From Sternotherus odoratus (taxonomy: Eukaryota; Chordata; Testudines; Kinosternidae): a stretch of DNA of 64,000 nucleotides. The notes below the pieces were generated by a model. The model saw nothing but the letters and a program-made list of their open reading frames with translations. It was not told where the DNA came from and searched no databases. The stretch covers positions 8,075,001-8,139,000 of the forward strand of contig JAVMKO010000006.1 of assembly GCA_032164245.1 (NCBI GenBank), read 5' to 3'. The translations under genes and the position numbers were made by a program. How positions within the stretch are numbered: position 1 is the first letter of the stretch; each line of letters opens with the position of its first letter. Below are positions 44,240 to 58,673 of the stretch, piece after piece.

Positions 44240-45590
44240 CCAGACTCCTAGACTTTAAGGTCAGAAGGGACCATTATGATCTAGTCTGACCTCTCCCAGA
44301 CAATTCAGGCCACAGAATCTCACCCACCCACTCCTGTAACAAACCCCTAACCTATCTTTGAGCTATTGAAGTCCTCAGATCATGGTTTAAAGACCCCAAG
44401 GTGCAGGGAATTCTCCAGCAAGTGAACCGTGCCCTATGCGGCAGAGGAAGGGGGGAAAAAAACACCAGGGCCTCTGCCAATCTGTCCCGGGGGGAAATTC
44501 CTTCCTGACCCCAAATATGGCGATCAGCTGAACCCTGAGTATGTGGGCAAGACTCACCAGCCAGACAGGAAAGAATTCTCTGTAGTAACTCAGATCCCAC
44601 CCCATCTAACATCCCATCACAGGCCCTTGAGCATATTTACCGCTAATAAGCAAAAATCAATTAATTGCTAAAATTAGGCCATCCCATCATACCATCTTCC
44701 CCATAAACTTATCAAGCTTGATCTTGAAGCCAGATAGGTGTTTTGCCCCCACTGCTTCCCTTGGAAGGCTGTTCCAGAACTTAAATCCTCTGATGGTTAG
44801 AAATTTTCATCTAATTTCCAGTCTAAACTTCCTGATGGCCAATTTATATCCATTTGTTCTTGTGTACATGTTGGTACTGAACTTAAATAATTCATCTCCC
44901 TCCCTGGTATATATCCCTCTGATATATTTATAGAGATCAATCATATCTTCCCTTAGTCTTTTGGTTAGGCCAAACAAACCAAACTCTTTGGCCTGGTCCC
45001 CACTAGGGTTTAACGTCGAGTTTAGCAAGCGGGGGGGGGGGGGGGTGCTCGGGTGGGCACAGGGGTCCGCGGGGCTGCTCGGGCGGGTGGGGGGGAGCCG
45101 GCACGGGGCTGCTCAGACTGGGGCTGGTCCCCTGGAGAGCGTGCCTGGCTGCCCCGAAAGGTGGTGCCAGCTGGGGACTCCCGGCACTGTGGGATACCTA
45201 CCCACAGTGCAATGCTGGCTATGTCGACCTGCTGTCCTTTGTGGGGATGCACTAAGTCGATTTTCTAAAGTCTACTTTAGAAAATCGACTTAAGGGAAAT
45301 CAACCTACTGCTGTAGTGAAGACATACCCTTTGTCTCCTTTCATGAGACCGGTTTTCCATTCTTCGGATGATCCTAGTAGCTCTTCTCTGTACATATTCC
45401 AATTTGAATTCATCCTTCTTAAACACTGGAGGCTAGAACTACACGCAGTATTCCAGATGTGGTCTCACCAGTGCCTTGTATAGCGGTTCTAGCACCTCCT
45501 TATCTGTACTGAGAATACCTCCCCTGATCATCTCAAGACTGCATTAGATTTTTTCATGGCCATATCACATCGACGGCTCATGGGATTCAG
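44240..45590 (-). mobile_element. CR1 LINE 3' part, interrupted by a MITE
   Basis: Plus-strand words TTTAAGGTCAGAAGGGACCA, TGATCTAGTCTGACCTCTCC and GGAAATTCCTTCCTGACCCC are the antisense CR1 3' UTR. On the minus strand, GLFGLTKRLREDMIDLYK and related sequence is readable (44930-44985). After the MITE at 44990-45329 the CR1 continues with CATGAGACCGGTTTTCCATT and AGATGTGGTCTCACCAGTGC. This is a second CR1 subfamily, differing from that at 23571 in its 3' UTR. Confidence 0.9.
44990..45329. mobile_element. Harbinger-like MITE nested in CR1, 340 bp
   Basis: Ends GGCCTGGTCCCCACTAG and the complement of GGGTATGTCTTCACTAC are imperfectly inverted. TTT flanks both sides (44987-44989 and 45330-45332), so a three-base TSD is plausible. 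Removing the insert restores continuous CR1 sequence. A palindrome lies at about 45253-45292 (TCGATTTTCTAAAGTC and its complement). A G-run occurs at 45030-45045. Confidence 0.8.
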
Positions 45591-47515
45591 GAGTATGTAG
45601 TCCCGTTGCTGGTTCTGCTGTGGAAGAGGGGCTGGGGAGTGGAATTGGAGGCAACTGGAATGTTGTGCCCATATCATCTCTGGATTGGAGTATTAGGAGT
45701 ATCTAGCAGGCCCTCTGCTTACTCTGGATGCTGGGGGAAGAGGAAGGTGGTCAGCATTTAGGATCAGAATCCTTTCATAGGCCATTTTAGCAGCTCCATC
45801 TCCCCTCCCCTGATTCACCCGGTTGTGACTGTATATGTAGGTGGAGGCTGCCGAAACTTGGTGTTTCAAAGCTGCTGGATCTGTTGAAGCTGGCAGGGAG
45901 GATGTTTCCTCCAGAGGCAGGGGTCTTTATAAGACACAATTTCCTTTGTCTTGCCACAAGTGGAGGGAAGTGTGACTTAGGCTTTGTCTTTCTTTCAGTT
46001 CTGTAATCATCCCCCTCTCTGCCAAACTCTTAAACGGGAATAACTCCTTTTCCCCCTTATACCCAAAAAGAAGCTTTGGAAATAGAGAACTTCATCTGTC
46101 AAATTCTTGTGCAAAAACCATGTCAGTTAAATTAATTGGCTTCATTTTTGTTCTCTGTAAGTGATAGCACTTGTGTAATGCTTTTCTAGGAAAGATATGG
46201 CAAAATAGCTGGTTTCAGCAGGAAAGTGAAATTCCATTTACTGTTAACCATCCCCTGTTCATAAAATGAAGTCAGCATCTCATTTGCCGCGAATCCATGT
46301 AATTTAGAGCCCATGGCTAGCAGTGACTTGAAAGTGGAATTATTTAATGTTGCTGAATAAAAATACTTTCCACTACTGAATCCACCTAACTGTAGAGACT
46401 AGGTAGGTGAGGTAACACTTCCCAGTCAGCTTTGGGCTTCGCTATCTTGAGTAAGTTTGAGTTATCTGCGCATTTTTCCACCTCCACTATTCACCTCCTT
46501 TTTCAGATCATTTATGAATATGTGGAACAGGTCCCAGTCCAGATCCTTGGGGGGATCTGTATTTTCACTGTGTTGAACAACTTGAATGGAACATTAATTG
46601 AAATATAATTTTTTAAACATTTTAGTGAAAAACTACATAAAATATAATTCATTCACCTTAATGTAGTTAATATATTTTAAAGGTTTACTTTTAGGGCTCT
46701 GAAAAGGGGATGGGTAACCTGGTATGGCAAGTCTACCCTAAAAATATAACCATGGTAGGAGATACTAGATCTAAAATGATTGTCCTCTGACCTGGCACCA
46801 GATGCATGAATGGGATTCGCCCATTTAGTCACAGAGCATTTAAATTTTACTTGACATCTACTAGTTGGAAGGTTAGGCCTAGTTGCCAAAGTAAAAATTA
46901 TTGTTAAACCCTCATACCAGGTTATTTCCCTTTGTAATTCAATGGAATAAAACAATTGTGTATTGTTTTTAATGGTAACATTGTCAGTCACCACAGAAAA
47001 ACGTTCATTGAATATATTTGACTAATTTTACAGATATTCAGCTAGTATTTTCAAATAGTGTTTTGGTCAAATAGTGCAAAACATGTTAAATGTACAATTT
47101 GATAAATAGCAATGACATTTGTCAATATATTCAAAGAACACTGTTCAGCCTGCCCTATTTATATTGTTTTTGCTTTTTGTTGTTCGCCTTCCCTTTCTGG
47201 TTTCACTGCCCTGTGTCTGTCTTTCTATAATAAATCATGCATATCTATTCCTGAGCTGGCTTTGAGGTCTGTTTCTTCTCTTCCCATTATGTTTTATAGT
47301 CTAACTCCTGCCCTAAAAAAGCTTTTATCTTTCCTCACAAATCTATCATCTATTCTGATCTGAAGAGAAGTAGAAAATGCTCCCTTCTGGCCTTGAGCTC
47401 TGTCCATCAGACTCTCCTGCCCACCTGACACCTATCTATGCACCATACATAGGGCTTAGAAATTAACTGGAGATCTAATAGCCTGAAGATTAAATCTACT
47501 AGCCAGAGATTGATA
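45591..47515. other. MAPK1IP1L intron 1, no feature seen
   Basis: AT-rich intronic sequence. I checked for splice-bounded coding exons and see none. Confidence 0.5.
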
Positions 47516-47519
47516 CGAA

Positions 47520-48086
47520 GGCCATGTCTACACTACAGACTTTTGCACCTCCACTTCTTTATTCCTCCCTCTATCTTTCTGGCCATAATGATGAGGGGTC
47601 ATCTGTTACCCATTTTTTCCCTCAAGATTTCTGGTCGCTACAAAGTATCTCCACTACTCTGCACCTCTTTGTTTGTGGGCATCCTCAATGAGTAGCCATC
47701 CCTCAATTTGCCCAAGCAGCAGACTGAAACTAGTTTGATTCAGCTCCCTGCTGCCCATGCTGTTCCAAATAGGAGTAGCAAAAACTGACAAAATGGGTCA
47801 GTTTTCATCCTGCTGCAGTTTGGGAAAGTTCTGAGCAGCAGTAGACAGTGGAGTGGTTTGACTTTAGATTCATGAAGACAGCATCTGTTTAGTCAGTTCT
47901 CATTTTTAAGGTTGTCTTCACAAATGTAATACTACTTAAAATGAGAGTTTAGGTTATGCAGAAACTGAGGGTATTTGCCTGGAATTTTTAAGGTCTGGTT
48001 ATAATCTAGTTACACCATAGGTAGGTCCCATCTACCATGTTTTGACCGGTTCACCGATGTGTTGGAACTGTAATGTAGACAGAGGC
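47520..48086. mobile_element. Possible Harbinger-like MITE, enlarged
   Basis: Left word AGGCCATGTCTACACTACAG and, at the right, TGTAATGTAGACAGAGGCC form imperfect inverted ends. The interior is not typical and boundaries and TSD are not clean, so the ends might belong to two elements. Confidence 0.35.
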
Positions 48087-48339
48087 CCCACTGAAACTGT
48101 CTCTTCAGCCATGAGAGAACTATCTTTGTCTGCCCTGGCAGCAGATGGACATCTGTTTGGCTCTGAATCATAAAAACAAAGCCATGGTTGGGGAAACACT
48201 GACATCTAGTAGAGTAAAATTGCTTTGTGCACTGAACCTAGATAAATAGGCAGGAATTAGCTTCCTTATAAGCTCTTGCCTGAAATACTTTGAGAATTGC
48301 TTTCAACCAACTTTTATTATTTTTTTCCCCCACAGTAAA

Positions 48340-50352
<2,013 letters not shown>

Positions 50353-50364
<12 letters not shown>

Positions 50365-53125
50365 ATTCATGCTGGGCAACAAAGTACTGTAGCTTTCCAC
50401 CTTCATCCACTATTGACAGAAATTTTTAAAAATTTTGTTTCGGTAACTTGGAATTGTGAAGAGCACTCACCTCTTGTACGTACTTCTGAGGTATGAAGGA
50501 GCAATCTGCATAAATTTAACTTGCTCGTTTACTGGCATCTTTTTGGTTTTATTAAAGTGAATTCGGATGAGCAGACTAAGTCAAGTCCTGTGGTTCTTAC
50601 TCAAAGCAGAGCTTCCTTTCGGGGGTGGGAAAAAGGGAGTTGCCAAGTGAGTAAGGGTTACAGGATCAGGCCTAAAGTCTTACTAAAAAGTTAAACATTA
50701 AATGTCAGTGATTGCTTTAAGTTTTGATACTTATGGGGGTCACTAAATGGATGGATAGTCATATCTTGTCTATTTTCAGGTTATTCCAGAATATCAGTAA
50801 AAACAATGTATTTTGAGATTTCTTTGTGAAATCTCTAAATATTTTAAACATGCTACAGTAATTCAACATACTAAAGAGAAATGGAGCATGTGAATTTGAA
50901 GGTGTTCTCAGCATTTATATATATATCTACACACTCAAGCACAATTTCTCTCAGATTCTGGGACTACAGCGGAGCAGTCATAGGCCGAAGTATTTAGTCA
51001 ACTTGTATGCACACCTGTTCACATGTGCAAACAGGCATTTACGTGCAAATCAAGTAGCTGGATGTGCAGTCCAGTTAGTTTAAAACCACAAATGTGAAGT
51101 TTTGTGCATGAAAATGAGGACATAATTTTGCCAGCCCAAAATTAATAGTGGTGACTGGAAGTTTGGCTTCTTCTCTACATGAAGATAAAGTGATTCCCTC
51201 TGGGAGATCATCCGGTCTCTTGTCTGAGGTTCTATCCATCTGAAACTTGGCTTTGAAGCCAAGCTGTGTAAACTCTGCAGAACTTTTATTCAGCATCCTT
51301 GGAAATTAAGCCTGAGTTTAAATTAAAGTAGTCCAGTGGTGAAAAGCTGCTTTTGGGATTCCACATAGTCCTGTCACTTAGATCCTTAGAATCCATCTCC
51401 CTTCTGCCACATTTTGAAAATGAGCCAGTCTTATGTCAGAGCTCCATTGAACATAGTATTTGGGTAGTTCCTTTGTTCATACCTAGATGTATGTTGTACC
51501 TCACTGAATGACATGATCTGATTTGGTTTTAATTGAATGAGTAGAAATCTGTGTTCTGTGTAGCTGCCTTTCATTGGAATGGTCACTGCTATCAGTTTTG
51601 TTCTCCTGAATGAGAATCTTTATGGAATTATCATAGTGATAGTTTTGCATTACCAAGACGCGTTCTTCACTGAGACTTGGGCTTTTTTAAATTCATTATG
51701 GTATTTTGATTACCTAGAATTTGTGTGACCATGCAAAAATTATTTTATCCCAACCTGGGAAATCTTAATTTAGCTTCTGTTGGTGGAATTAAAAAACTGA
51801 ATTAGTAATACTGACAGATTAGTAATACGTTCAGCGGATTAGGAAATCCCTTTTCATAGTGGAACTGTGAAATCAAGGTAACTTTCTCTTCCCTCCCTTG
51901 CTATGGATTTCTGCATGCACAGAGTAGTGGACTTTTAAAAATAAACTGACTTGCCTGGTATTGATGTTGGATACATAGCCGTAGTCTCCATGGCAGTTGG
52001 AAGAATCTTGAAATACATTTTACAGAATAGTGCAGTCTGTGAAGGAGCTGTGGCCACTCTAGCATATTGACATGAGGTCTAATAAATAGCCAAAGTAGGT
52101 GTGTTTTGTACTAGGAAGACAACAGTGGAACTAAACACAACAAATTGAAGATTTGTCCCTAATATTCAGCATAAATCATAGTATCTATGAACAATGGAAA
52201 TCAGAGCCAGAAGAAATATTTAAAATAGGATATTTCATAAATTTAGTGTAGAATGCTATTCCCATAGAATGTAGACTTCAAAAATTCATTGTTGAGTTGA
52301 TGTAAATTTCTCCAAGACTGATAAAACTTCTACACGTGACTATAGCAAACATGCTTTGTTGCATCTGCTCAAGTGCATTTGACATGTGCGGCCTTAGTCT
52401 GTGAATTGGTCTAAGGAAAACATAAATTATTTAAATTAATTGATCTTCTGGTCACAACATGGATTGAACCTGCACTCGTCTGGATCTGTTTGCAGGGGAA
52501 GGGGCCAGATGTAGAAAATGAAGAGTGAACATATCAATTTTTTTTTAAATAGGGATTTCCAAAAGTTGTTAACATAGATGTCTGGGTTCTTTCTGGAATA
52601 GGCAGGATTTATTATTGGGAAGGTTAGGCTAAAATTCAGATACATTTTTCAATGTATATTCATATTTCTTGAAGTCCTGAAAACTGTTTCATATCCCCTT
52701 TGTTTTGTGAGCAAGGGTCCTTGCATAGCAGTGAAAGGGTTTATCTGTTAATGTATTGTGTAAAAACTCAAGTTGTCACTATATACTGTGTAGTAACTTT
52801 ATCACATGTAATGTCAAGTGTGAGCAACTTCTGGCCTGAAGCTTTTGCAATGGAATTTGTACATTTCTATGCATCATTTAAGTTAAATTGCTGAGAAGTT
52901 TGTTTTGACTTGTGCTTTGAGATTGGCATACCGCATTTGTTTACAATATGAAATATAAGCAATCACATCTTTAAAGTATAGGCGATCACCTGCTGCTGTA
53001 TTTTCTTTAGATGAAACAAATATTGCTGTATGTTAGCGAAAAGCTATAAATACAGAATTTGATATTTTTTGAAAATGCTGTCACTTTTGTATAAGATTAG
53101 ACATTAAACGTATTTTCAAGACTGA
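50353..53125 (+). other. MAPK1IP1L terminal exon and 3' UTR
   Basis: The exon begins with the last three codons, PYR, and TGA at 50362-50364, followed by about 2.76 kb of AT-rich sequence without recognisable transposons. It ends at the ATTAAA signal at 53103-53108. The lack of insertions contrasts with the flanks and fits a transcribed, constrained UTR. Confidence 0.75.
53103..53108 (+). terminator. Polyadenylation signal ATTAAA for MAPK1IP1L
   Basis: ATTAAA is followed by TATTTTCAAGACTGATGTTT and a T-rich/TG stretch at 53125-53140. Other candidate signals upstream (for example TTTATTAAAG near 50550) could give shorter forms. Confidence 0.65.
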
Positions 53126-53589
53126 TGTTTTTCTGTCTTTCAATTCCTGCTTTTACCCACTTTTGCCACACTTCAACGCACAAATTTCTTATTGAATGTG
53201 AATAGCAAAAACAGAACTCCCCTGAAGCGAGGAAAGTAAGCGAAAGCTTGAACATAAATTTGGAATGGTTTGGCCTCTAAAAACCCTGCCTGTTACGCTT
53301 GGATGAAGGATATACAGAAAGCATGGATGTAACACCACAATGCTGTCTGTAGCACCTCTTATGTGGAGCCTGTTTTTAAAAACTGCCTTGCTAGCTAGTG
53401 GAAATCGGACATCACGGATGTGATTTGCTCAGGATTCTATAGTCCTTTAGCCTTATCTAAGTTGGGGGAGGAACCATTTTCTAAACCATACACCTTTCCA
53501 CCTAGTCTAGACAAGATCTATATATATGTACTCCTCCTATCCTAATTGCCTTCCAGGGAAAATACATACTGAGCTGGCCAGTGCCTGAA
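53126..53589. other. Intergenic, no feature seen
   Basis: Unassigned sequence between the MAPK1IP1L 3' end and a CR1 fragment. Confidence 0.5.
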
Positions 53590-54460
53590 AGGTCATGCTC
53601 CCACCAAATGACTGGAGGATAGCTAATGTGACACTAATTTTTTAAAAGAGCTCCTGAGGTAATCCCGGCAATTATAGACCGGTAATCGACTAGCAACTGA
53701 CTTCAGTATCAGGCAAACTGTTTGAAACTATAGTAAGGAACAAAATTGTCAGACAGAGAGATGAACATAATTTGTTGGGGAGGAGTCAACATGGGCTTTT
53801 GTAAGGGAAAAATCATGCCTAACTAATCTGCTAGAATTCTTTGAGGGTGTCAACAAGCATGTGGACAACGGGGATCCAGTGGATGTAGTTTACTTAGATT
53901 TTCAGAAAGCCTTTGACAAGGCTCCTCAGCAAAGGCTCTTAAGCAAAGTAAACTGTCATGGGATCAGAGGGAAGGTCTTGTCATGGATTGGTAACTGGTT
54001 AAAAGATAGGAAACAATGGATAGGAATAAATGATCAGTTTTCGTAAATAGTGGTGTCCCTTAATGGTCTATACTGGGACTAGTCTTATTCAGTATATTCA
54101 TAAATGATCTGGAAAAAGGGGTAAACAGTGAGGTGGTAAAATTTGAAGATACAAAACTACTTAAAATAGTTAAATCCAAGGCAGACTACGAAGAGCTACA
54201 AAAGGATCTCTCTCAACTGGGTGACTGGGCAACAAAATGGCAAATGAAATTCAGTGTTGATAAATGCAAAGTAATGCACATTGATAAACATAATCCCCAC
54301 TATACTTATAAAATGATCGGGTCTAAATTAGCTGTCACCACCCAAAAATGGTTTGATTCACTGTGGGTGGTTCTCTGAAAACATCCACTCAATGTACAGG
54401 GGCAGTCAAAAGCGAACAGAATGTTGGGAGTCATTAAGAAAGGGATAGATAACAAGACAG
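53590..54460 (+). mobile_element. CR1 LINE fragment, RT domain, decayed
   Basis: Plus-strand frames read WRIANVTLIF-like sequence near 53615, then VDVVYLDFQKAFDKAPQQRL (53880-53940), WIGNWLKDRKQWIGIN, and later KADYEELQKDLSQLGDWATK and WQMKFSVDKCKVMHI. The catalytic FADD is replaced by FED at about 54141-54150, with at least one residue lost, and stops and frameshifts break the frame. It is related to the copy at 23571 but older. Confidence 0.92.
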
Positions 54461-54697
54461 GAAATATTTATATTATTTTTCCACTCTGTCAGTGGGCCCT
54501 GGGTACTGACCTATGTATGCCAACTGCTTATCATCCTGAGGGAGCAGCTCTGTTTCTTTCCTTTGGGAACCAGTGATATTTACCAACCGCCTTCTTGAAG
54601 TATTAATTAGCCATTAGAACAAGTATCTGGAGAGGATTTTAAAACAGCTTCTCTCTTTCCAATGTTACCTCACCTACCTTGTGTCTCTAATCTAGCG

Positions 54698-54816
54698 TGA
54701 CCAGACTGCAAGTGTAAAAAACTGGGATGGGGTGGGAGGGAGGCAGTAGGCATCTATAAAAGACACAGTCCCAAATATTAGGACTGTCCCTATAAAATCG
54801 GGACATCTGGTCACCT
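54698..54816. mobile_element. Small MITE, TGACCAGA/TCTGGTCA ends
   Basis: The left end is CGTGACCAGACTGCAAGTGT and the right end GGGACATCTGGTCACC. The inside is non-coding, with a GGGATGGGGTGGGAGG word and CAAATATTAGGACTGTCCCT. This is a common short palindromic-ended element; TSD is not clear. Confidence 0.6.
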
Positions 54817-55069
54817 TTCTCTAAGCCTCTCTCATAACTAATTTGATGCTTCACTACATGCCAAGTTAGAAAGGCTTTCTTCTTAATTTATGGGTACCAC
54901 TATTCTTCTAGACTCAACCACTATTCTTCTAGCAAGACCAGACACTCCTGGTCGTGTCCATTGGGCTCTGGTTCTTTCTGACCAACGCTGGTTTCAGTGG
55001 TGGTCGAGGAGAGGGGGCTAGAGCCATTGAGGCTACCTCCACTGGCATTCTCCTTATGATCCTTTAGCG

Positions 55070-55628
55070 CAGGAGTGGGCAAGCTACGGCCCATGGGACC
55101 GGCCGGCCGGGCCCCTAAGCTCACAGCTGGAGAAGCTACCCCTGGCCCCTCCTCTACCTTCCCCCCAGAGCCACACCACTGCTTGGGCAACGTGGGGGGG
55201 GGGAGGGGCTGTGTGCTCCTGCAGGGCAACATGTCTGGCTCCATGCAGCTGCCAGATGTGCTGCTCTGAGTAGCCTGGTAAGGGAACTGGGACAGGGAGT
55301 GATGGGGGGAGGGGTGATCAGGATGAGGAATGGGGGGTTGGGTAGGGTGTGTGGAGTATCGGGAGGGGGGCTTATATAGGGGGTAGGATCCCGGGGGGTG
55401 GTTAAGGGCAGGAGGTCTCTGGGAGGGGCAGTCAGGGGACGAGAAGCAGGGGGAAGTTGAATGGGTTGGGGATTCTCAGGGGGGCAGGCAGGGAGCAGGA
55501 ACTGGGAGGGGGTCAGATAGGGGGTGGGGGCCAGGCTGTTTGGGGAGGCACAGCCTTCCAGACCTGGCCCTTCATACAATTTTGCAACCCTGATGTGGCC
55601 CTCAGGCCAAAAAGTTTACCCACCCCTG
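55070..55628. mobile_element. hAT element, 559 bp, 8-bp TSD
   Basis: Ends CAGGAGTGGGCAAGCTACGG and the complement of CAGGGGTGGGTAAACTTTTT are inverted. CTTTAGCG (55062-55069) and CTTTAGCT (55629-55636) match at 7 of 8. The interior is rich in GGGGG simple sequence. It shares the right-end block (CATACAATTTTGCAACC, TGTGGCCCT) with 42714. Confidence 0.92.
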
Positions 55629-55741
55629 CTTTAGCTGTTAACTTAAGAAAGGGTCTTCTCCCTCTCCCTAGGTTCATGCACCTATCTCCCTCTCCCCACC
55701 CCCCATGTCTTGGAACATAAATACATTAAATCACATGTTGG

Positions 55742-55965
55742 GATACAGGCCTTTTCTGCACTTAAAAGGGTTTGCTGGTCTAGATACACCAGTAGAGGTA
55801 AACTGGCAGCCTTCCCAGTGGTATAGCTTCAACCAGTTCTCTGAAAGAAGAAATCTGTACAGCCAAAATGATGCTCTTGCAGGTACAACTGCATCCACCC
55901 AGGAGCTCTTGCTGGCATAGCTACATCAGTCAGGGTGAGGGGGGGGAAATCATACCCTGACCAAT
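55742..55965. mobile_element. MITE related to 32368
   Basis: The internal word GGTATAGCTTCAACCAGTTC, left GGGTTTGCTGGTCTAG and right GCTGGCATAGCTACATCAG match the element at 32368-32575. Boundaries approximate, no TSD confirmed. Confidence 0.5.
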
Positions 55966-56952
55966 ATGTATATGCTGACAAAACTGAGGTGTAGGCCAGG
56001 GTGAAGCTGGAGACTAGCTGTCTGATTTGTGTGGAAGTTGTGTACCTTATGGCTGCTTCTTTGCAGTCTCCTATCACCATGTTTCCACTAAAGGCATCAT
56101 ACCCAGAGCTCTGGTCAGCAGCTTGAGACTCTGGAAGTTTTTACAGTTAATTGTAGACAAAATCTAATAGACTGTATAGGGTTCACCTTACTGTTCCTCT
56201 ATCAGGATCTCTTTCTCATTACAATGTAGAGGCAGCACCTAATATTGCTGCAAATATACATCCCTTTCCATATCTGATTAAACGCACACATGGAATTAGA
56301 TCTTTCTCTCAGGAGCCTTTTTGAGAATCCAAAGTCAAAAGATGAGAAATTACTCAAATTCCTTCTGAGATGAGCTGGCTGTACATAATTGGTGTGAGGC
56401 TATTTAGTTTGTTTAAGTCTCATTGATTGTAAAGTATCCCATAGGCTCACTTAAAGAAGTGGCAGATTATTATTATTACTGTTTCTTCAGAAGTCTGGAG
56501 CTCTGGTCACAAGACCTGAGGTATTAGGAATATCGTGTATACACATGGTTATTCGTGAGCTATTACTTGTATTTTACTGAGCTTTTTGTAGATGCTGAAA
56601 ACTGAAACTACCTATTTCAGTGTTGTGCTTCCCCAAGATTAAGTGTTAAATTTCTATGTAACAGCCTTGTGGAACTGTTCAAACTGTGGTAATGGTACGT
56701 TATCTGCATGATTTGAACCGTGTGTGCATATTCCCTTTCTGACAGGTCAGTCACAGGTTGGTTTTTGTTTTGTTTTTTTGTTAGTGGTAACTCGGACCCG
56801 TGTGCAGCTAGAATATAACTATAAATGGGCTTAGATGCACAAAAAATGGATGCATGTAGTATGAATGGAAATAAGTGCTCATTCTTCTTGGGAATAGTCT
56901 ATTATACAAAGAGGGGTTTGTTAGACGTGATGTAGAAGAGCGCAAGAGAGAC
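55966..56952. other. Intergenic, no feature seen
   Basis: AT-rich unassigned sequence. Confidence 0.5.
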
Positions 56953-57360
56953 AGTATCATTAGGGCTCTTGATTAATCACGCAAGTTAACTGCAATTAAC
57001 TAAAAAATATTAATCATGATTAAAAAAATATTAATCATTTTAATCACACTGTTATAGTTGAATACCAATTGAAATGTATTAAATATTTTTGGATGTTTTC
57101 TACATTTTCAAATATATTTGTTTCAATTACAACACAAAATACAAAGTGTACAGGGCTCACTTTATATTATTATTTTGATTACAAATATTTGCCCAGTAAA
57201 AATGTGATTTGAAAAATACTATTTTTTTTATCCTCATACAACTACTGCAATGCAATCTCTACCGTGAAAATGCAACTTACAAATGTTGATCTTTTTGTTA
57301 AATAACTGCGCTCAAAAGGACAACAATGTAAAACTTTAACGCCTACAGGTCCATTTAGTC

Positions 57361-57594
57361 CTACTTCTTGTTCAGCCAATCGCTAAGAGGAATAAGTTTG
57401 TTTACATATGCGGGTGATAATGCTGCCCTCTTCTTATTTACAATGTCACCTGAAAATGAGAACAGGTGTTCGCATGGCACTTTTGTAGCCGCCATTGCAA
57501 GGTATTTAAGTGCCAGATATGCTAAGCATTCGGATGCCCCTTCATGCTTTGGCCACCATTCCAGAGGACATGCTTCCATGCTAATGACATTCAT
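57361..57594 (-). pseudogene. hAT transposase C-terminal (hATC) remnant, left arm
   Basis: A 77-codon minus-strand frame contains WWPKHEG, YLALKYLAMAATKVPCEHLF and DIVNKKRAALSPAYVNKL, the hATC signature that mediates transposase dimerisation. The catalytic DDE parts are absent. It is the left arm of the foldback; a second copy on the plus strand forms the right arm. Confidence 0.88.
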
Positions 57595-58009
57595 TAAAAA
57601 AAATATGAGTTAATTAAATTTGTGACAGCTCCTTGGGGAAGAATTCCATCCCCTGTTCTGTTTTACCCACATTCTGCCATGTGTTTTATGTTATAGCAGT
57701 CTCGGATGATGACCCAGCCCATGCTGTTCGTTTTAAGAACATTTTCACTGCAGATATGACAGCGCAAAGAAGGTACCAATGTGAGATTTCTAAAGATAGC
57801 TACAGCACTGGACCCAAGGTTTAAGAATCTGAAGTGCCTTCCAAAATCTGATTGGGACGGGGTGTGGAGCATGCTGTCAGAAGTCTTAAAAAGCAACACT
57901 CCAATGTGGAAACTACGGAACCCAAAGCACTAAAAGAAAATCAGTCTTCTGCTGCTAGTGTCTGACTCAGATGATGAAAATGAACATGTTGGTCCACACT
58001 GGTTTGGGT

Positions 58010-58240
58010 CATCATCAAGCAGAACCCATCATCAGCATGGACGCACGTCCTCTGGAATGATGGTTGAAGCATGAAGGGACATATGAATCTTTACCACATC
58101 TAGCACGTAAATATCTTGCGACACCAGCTACAACAGTGCCATGCAAATGCCTGTTCTCACTTTTAGGTGACATTGTAAACAAAAAGCGGGCATCATTATC
58201 TCCTGCAAATGTAAACAAACTTGTTTGAGCGATTGACTGA
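58010..58240 (+). pseudogene. hAT transposase C-terminal remnant, right arm
   Basis: Plus-strand frames give RPLEWWLKHEG, then LARKYLATPATTVPCKCLFS and DIVNKKRASLSPANVNKL. One reading-frame change and a stop interrupt it. The inverse relation to 57361-57594 is direct evidence for the foldback arrangement. Confidence 0.8.
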
Positions 58241-58673
58241 CCAAGAAGTAGGACTAAGTGGACTTGTTGGCTCTAACATTCCACATTGTTGTGTTTTTTT
58301 GTTCTTTTTTGTATTTCTACATTTGTAAGTTCAACTTTCATGATAAAGAGATTGCACAACAGTACTTGTATGAGGTGAATGGAGAAATATTTCTTTTTTT
58401 ACAGTGCAAATATTTGTAATCAAAAATATAGTGAGCACTGTACACTATTCTGTGTTGTAATTGAAATCAACATATTTGAAAATATAGAAAACATCCAAAA
58501 AGATTTAAATAACTGGTATTCTATTGTTTAATAGCGCGATTAATTGTGATTAATTTTTGTAATTGCTTGACAGCCCTAAATATCATCATCATTGTCCACC
58601 GTTAGCAGCCTCTCTGGCACAGAGGTAACTCTAAACTTTCATCTATAGCTCTAATCTTCCTTACAGACCCTAA

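Larger units (their letters stand above)
56961..58578. mobile_element. hAT foldback element, 1618 bp, long inverted arms from transposase C-terminus
   Basis: Ends TAGGGCTCTTGATTAATCAC and CTTGACAGCCCTA are inverted. AGTATCAT (56953-56960) and AATATCAT (58579-58586) match at 7 of 8, a hAT-length TSD. The left arm, about 56970-57620, and the right arm, about 58010-58570, are reverse complements of each other at visible divergence. Each carries a decayed hAT C-terminal dimerisation (hATC) coding block: minus strand at 57361-57594 (KVPCEHLFSFSGDIVNKKRA) and plus strand at about 58120-58230 (FSLLGDIVNKKRASLSP in one frame). The centre holds more transposase-derived sequence on the plus strand, with stops. 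It cannot encode a full transposase. Confidence 0.88.

Noticed and set aside
57420..58218. Short frames antisense to the hATC blocks as separate genes
   Set aside because: They are the complementary reading of the inverted transposase remnants.
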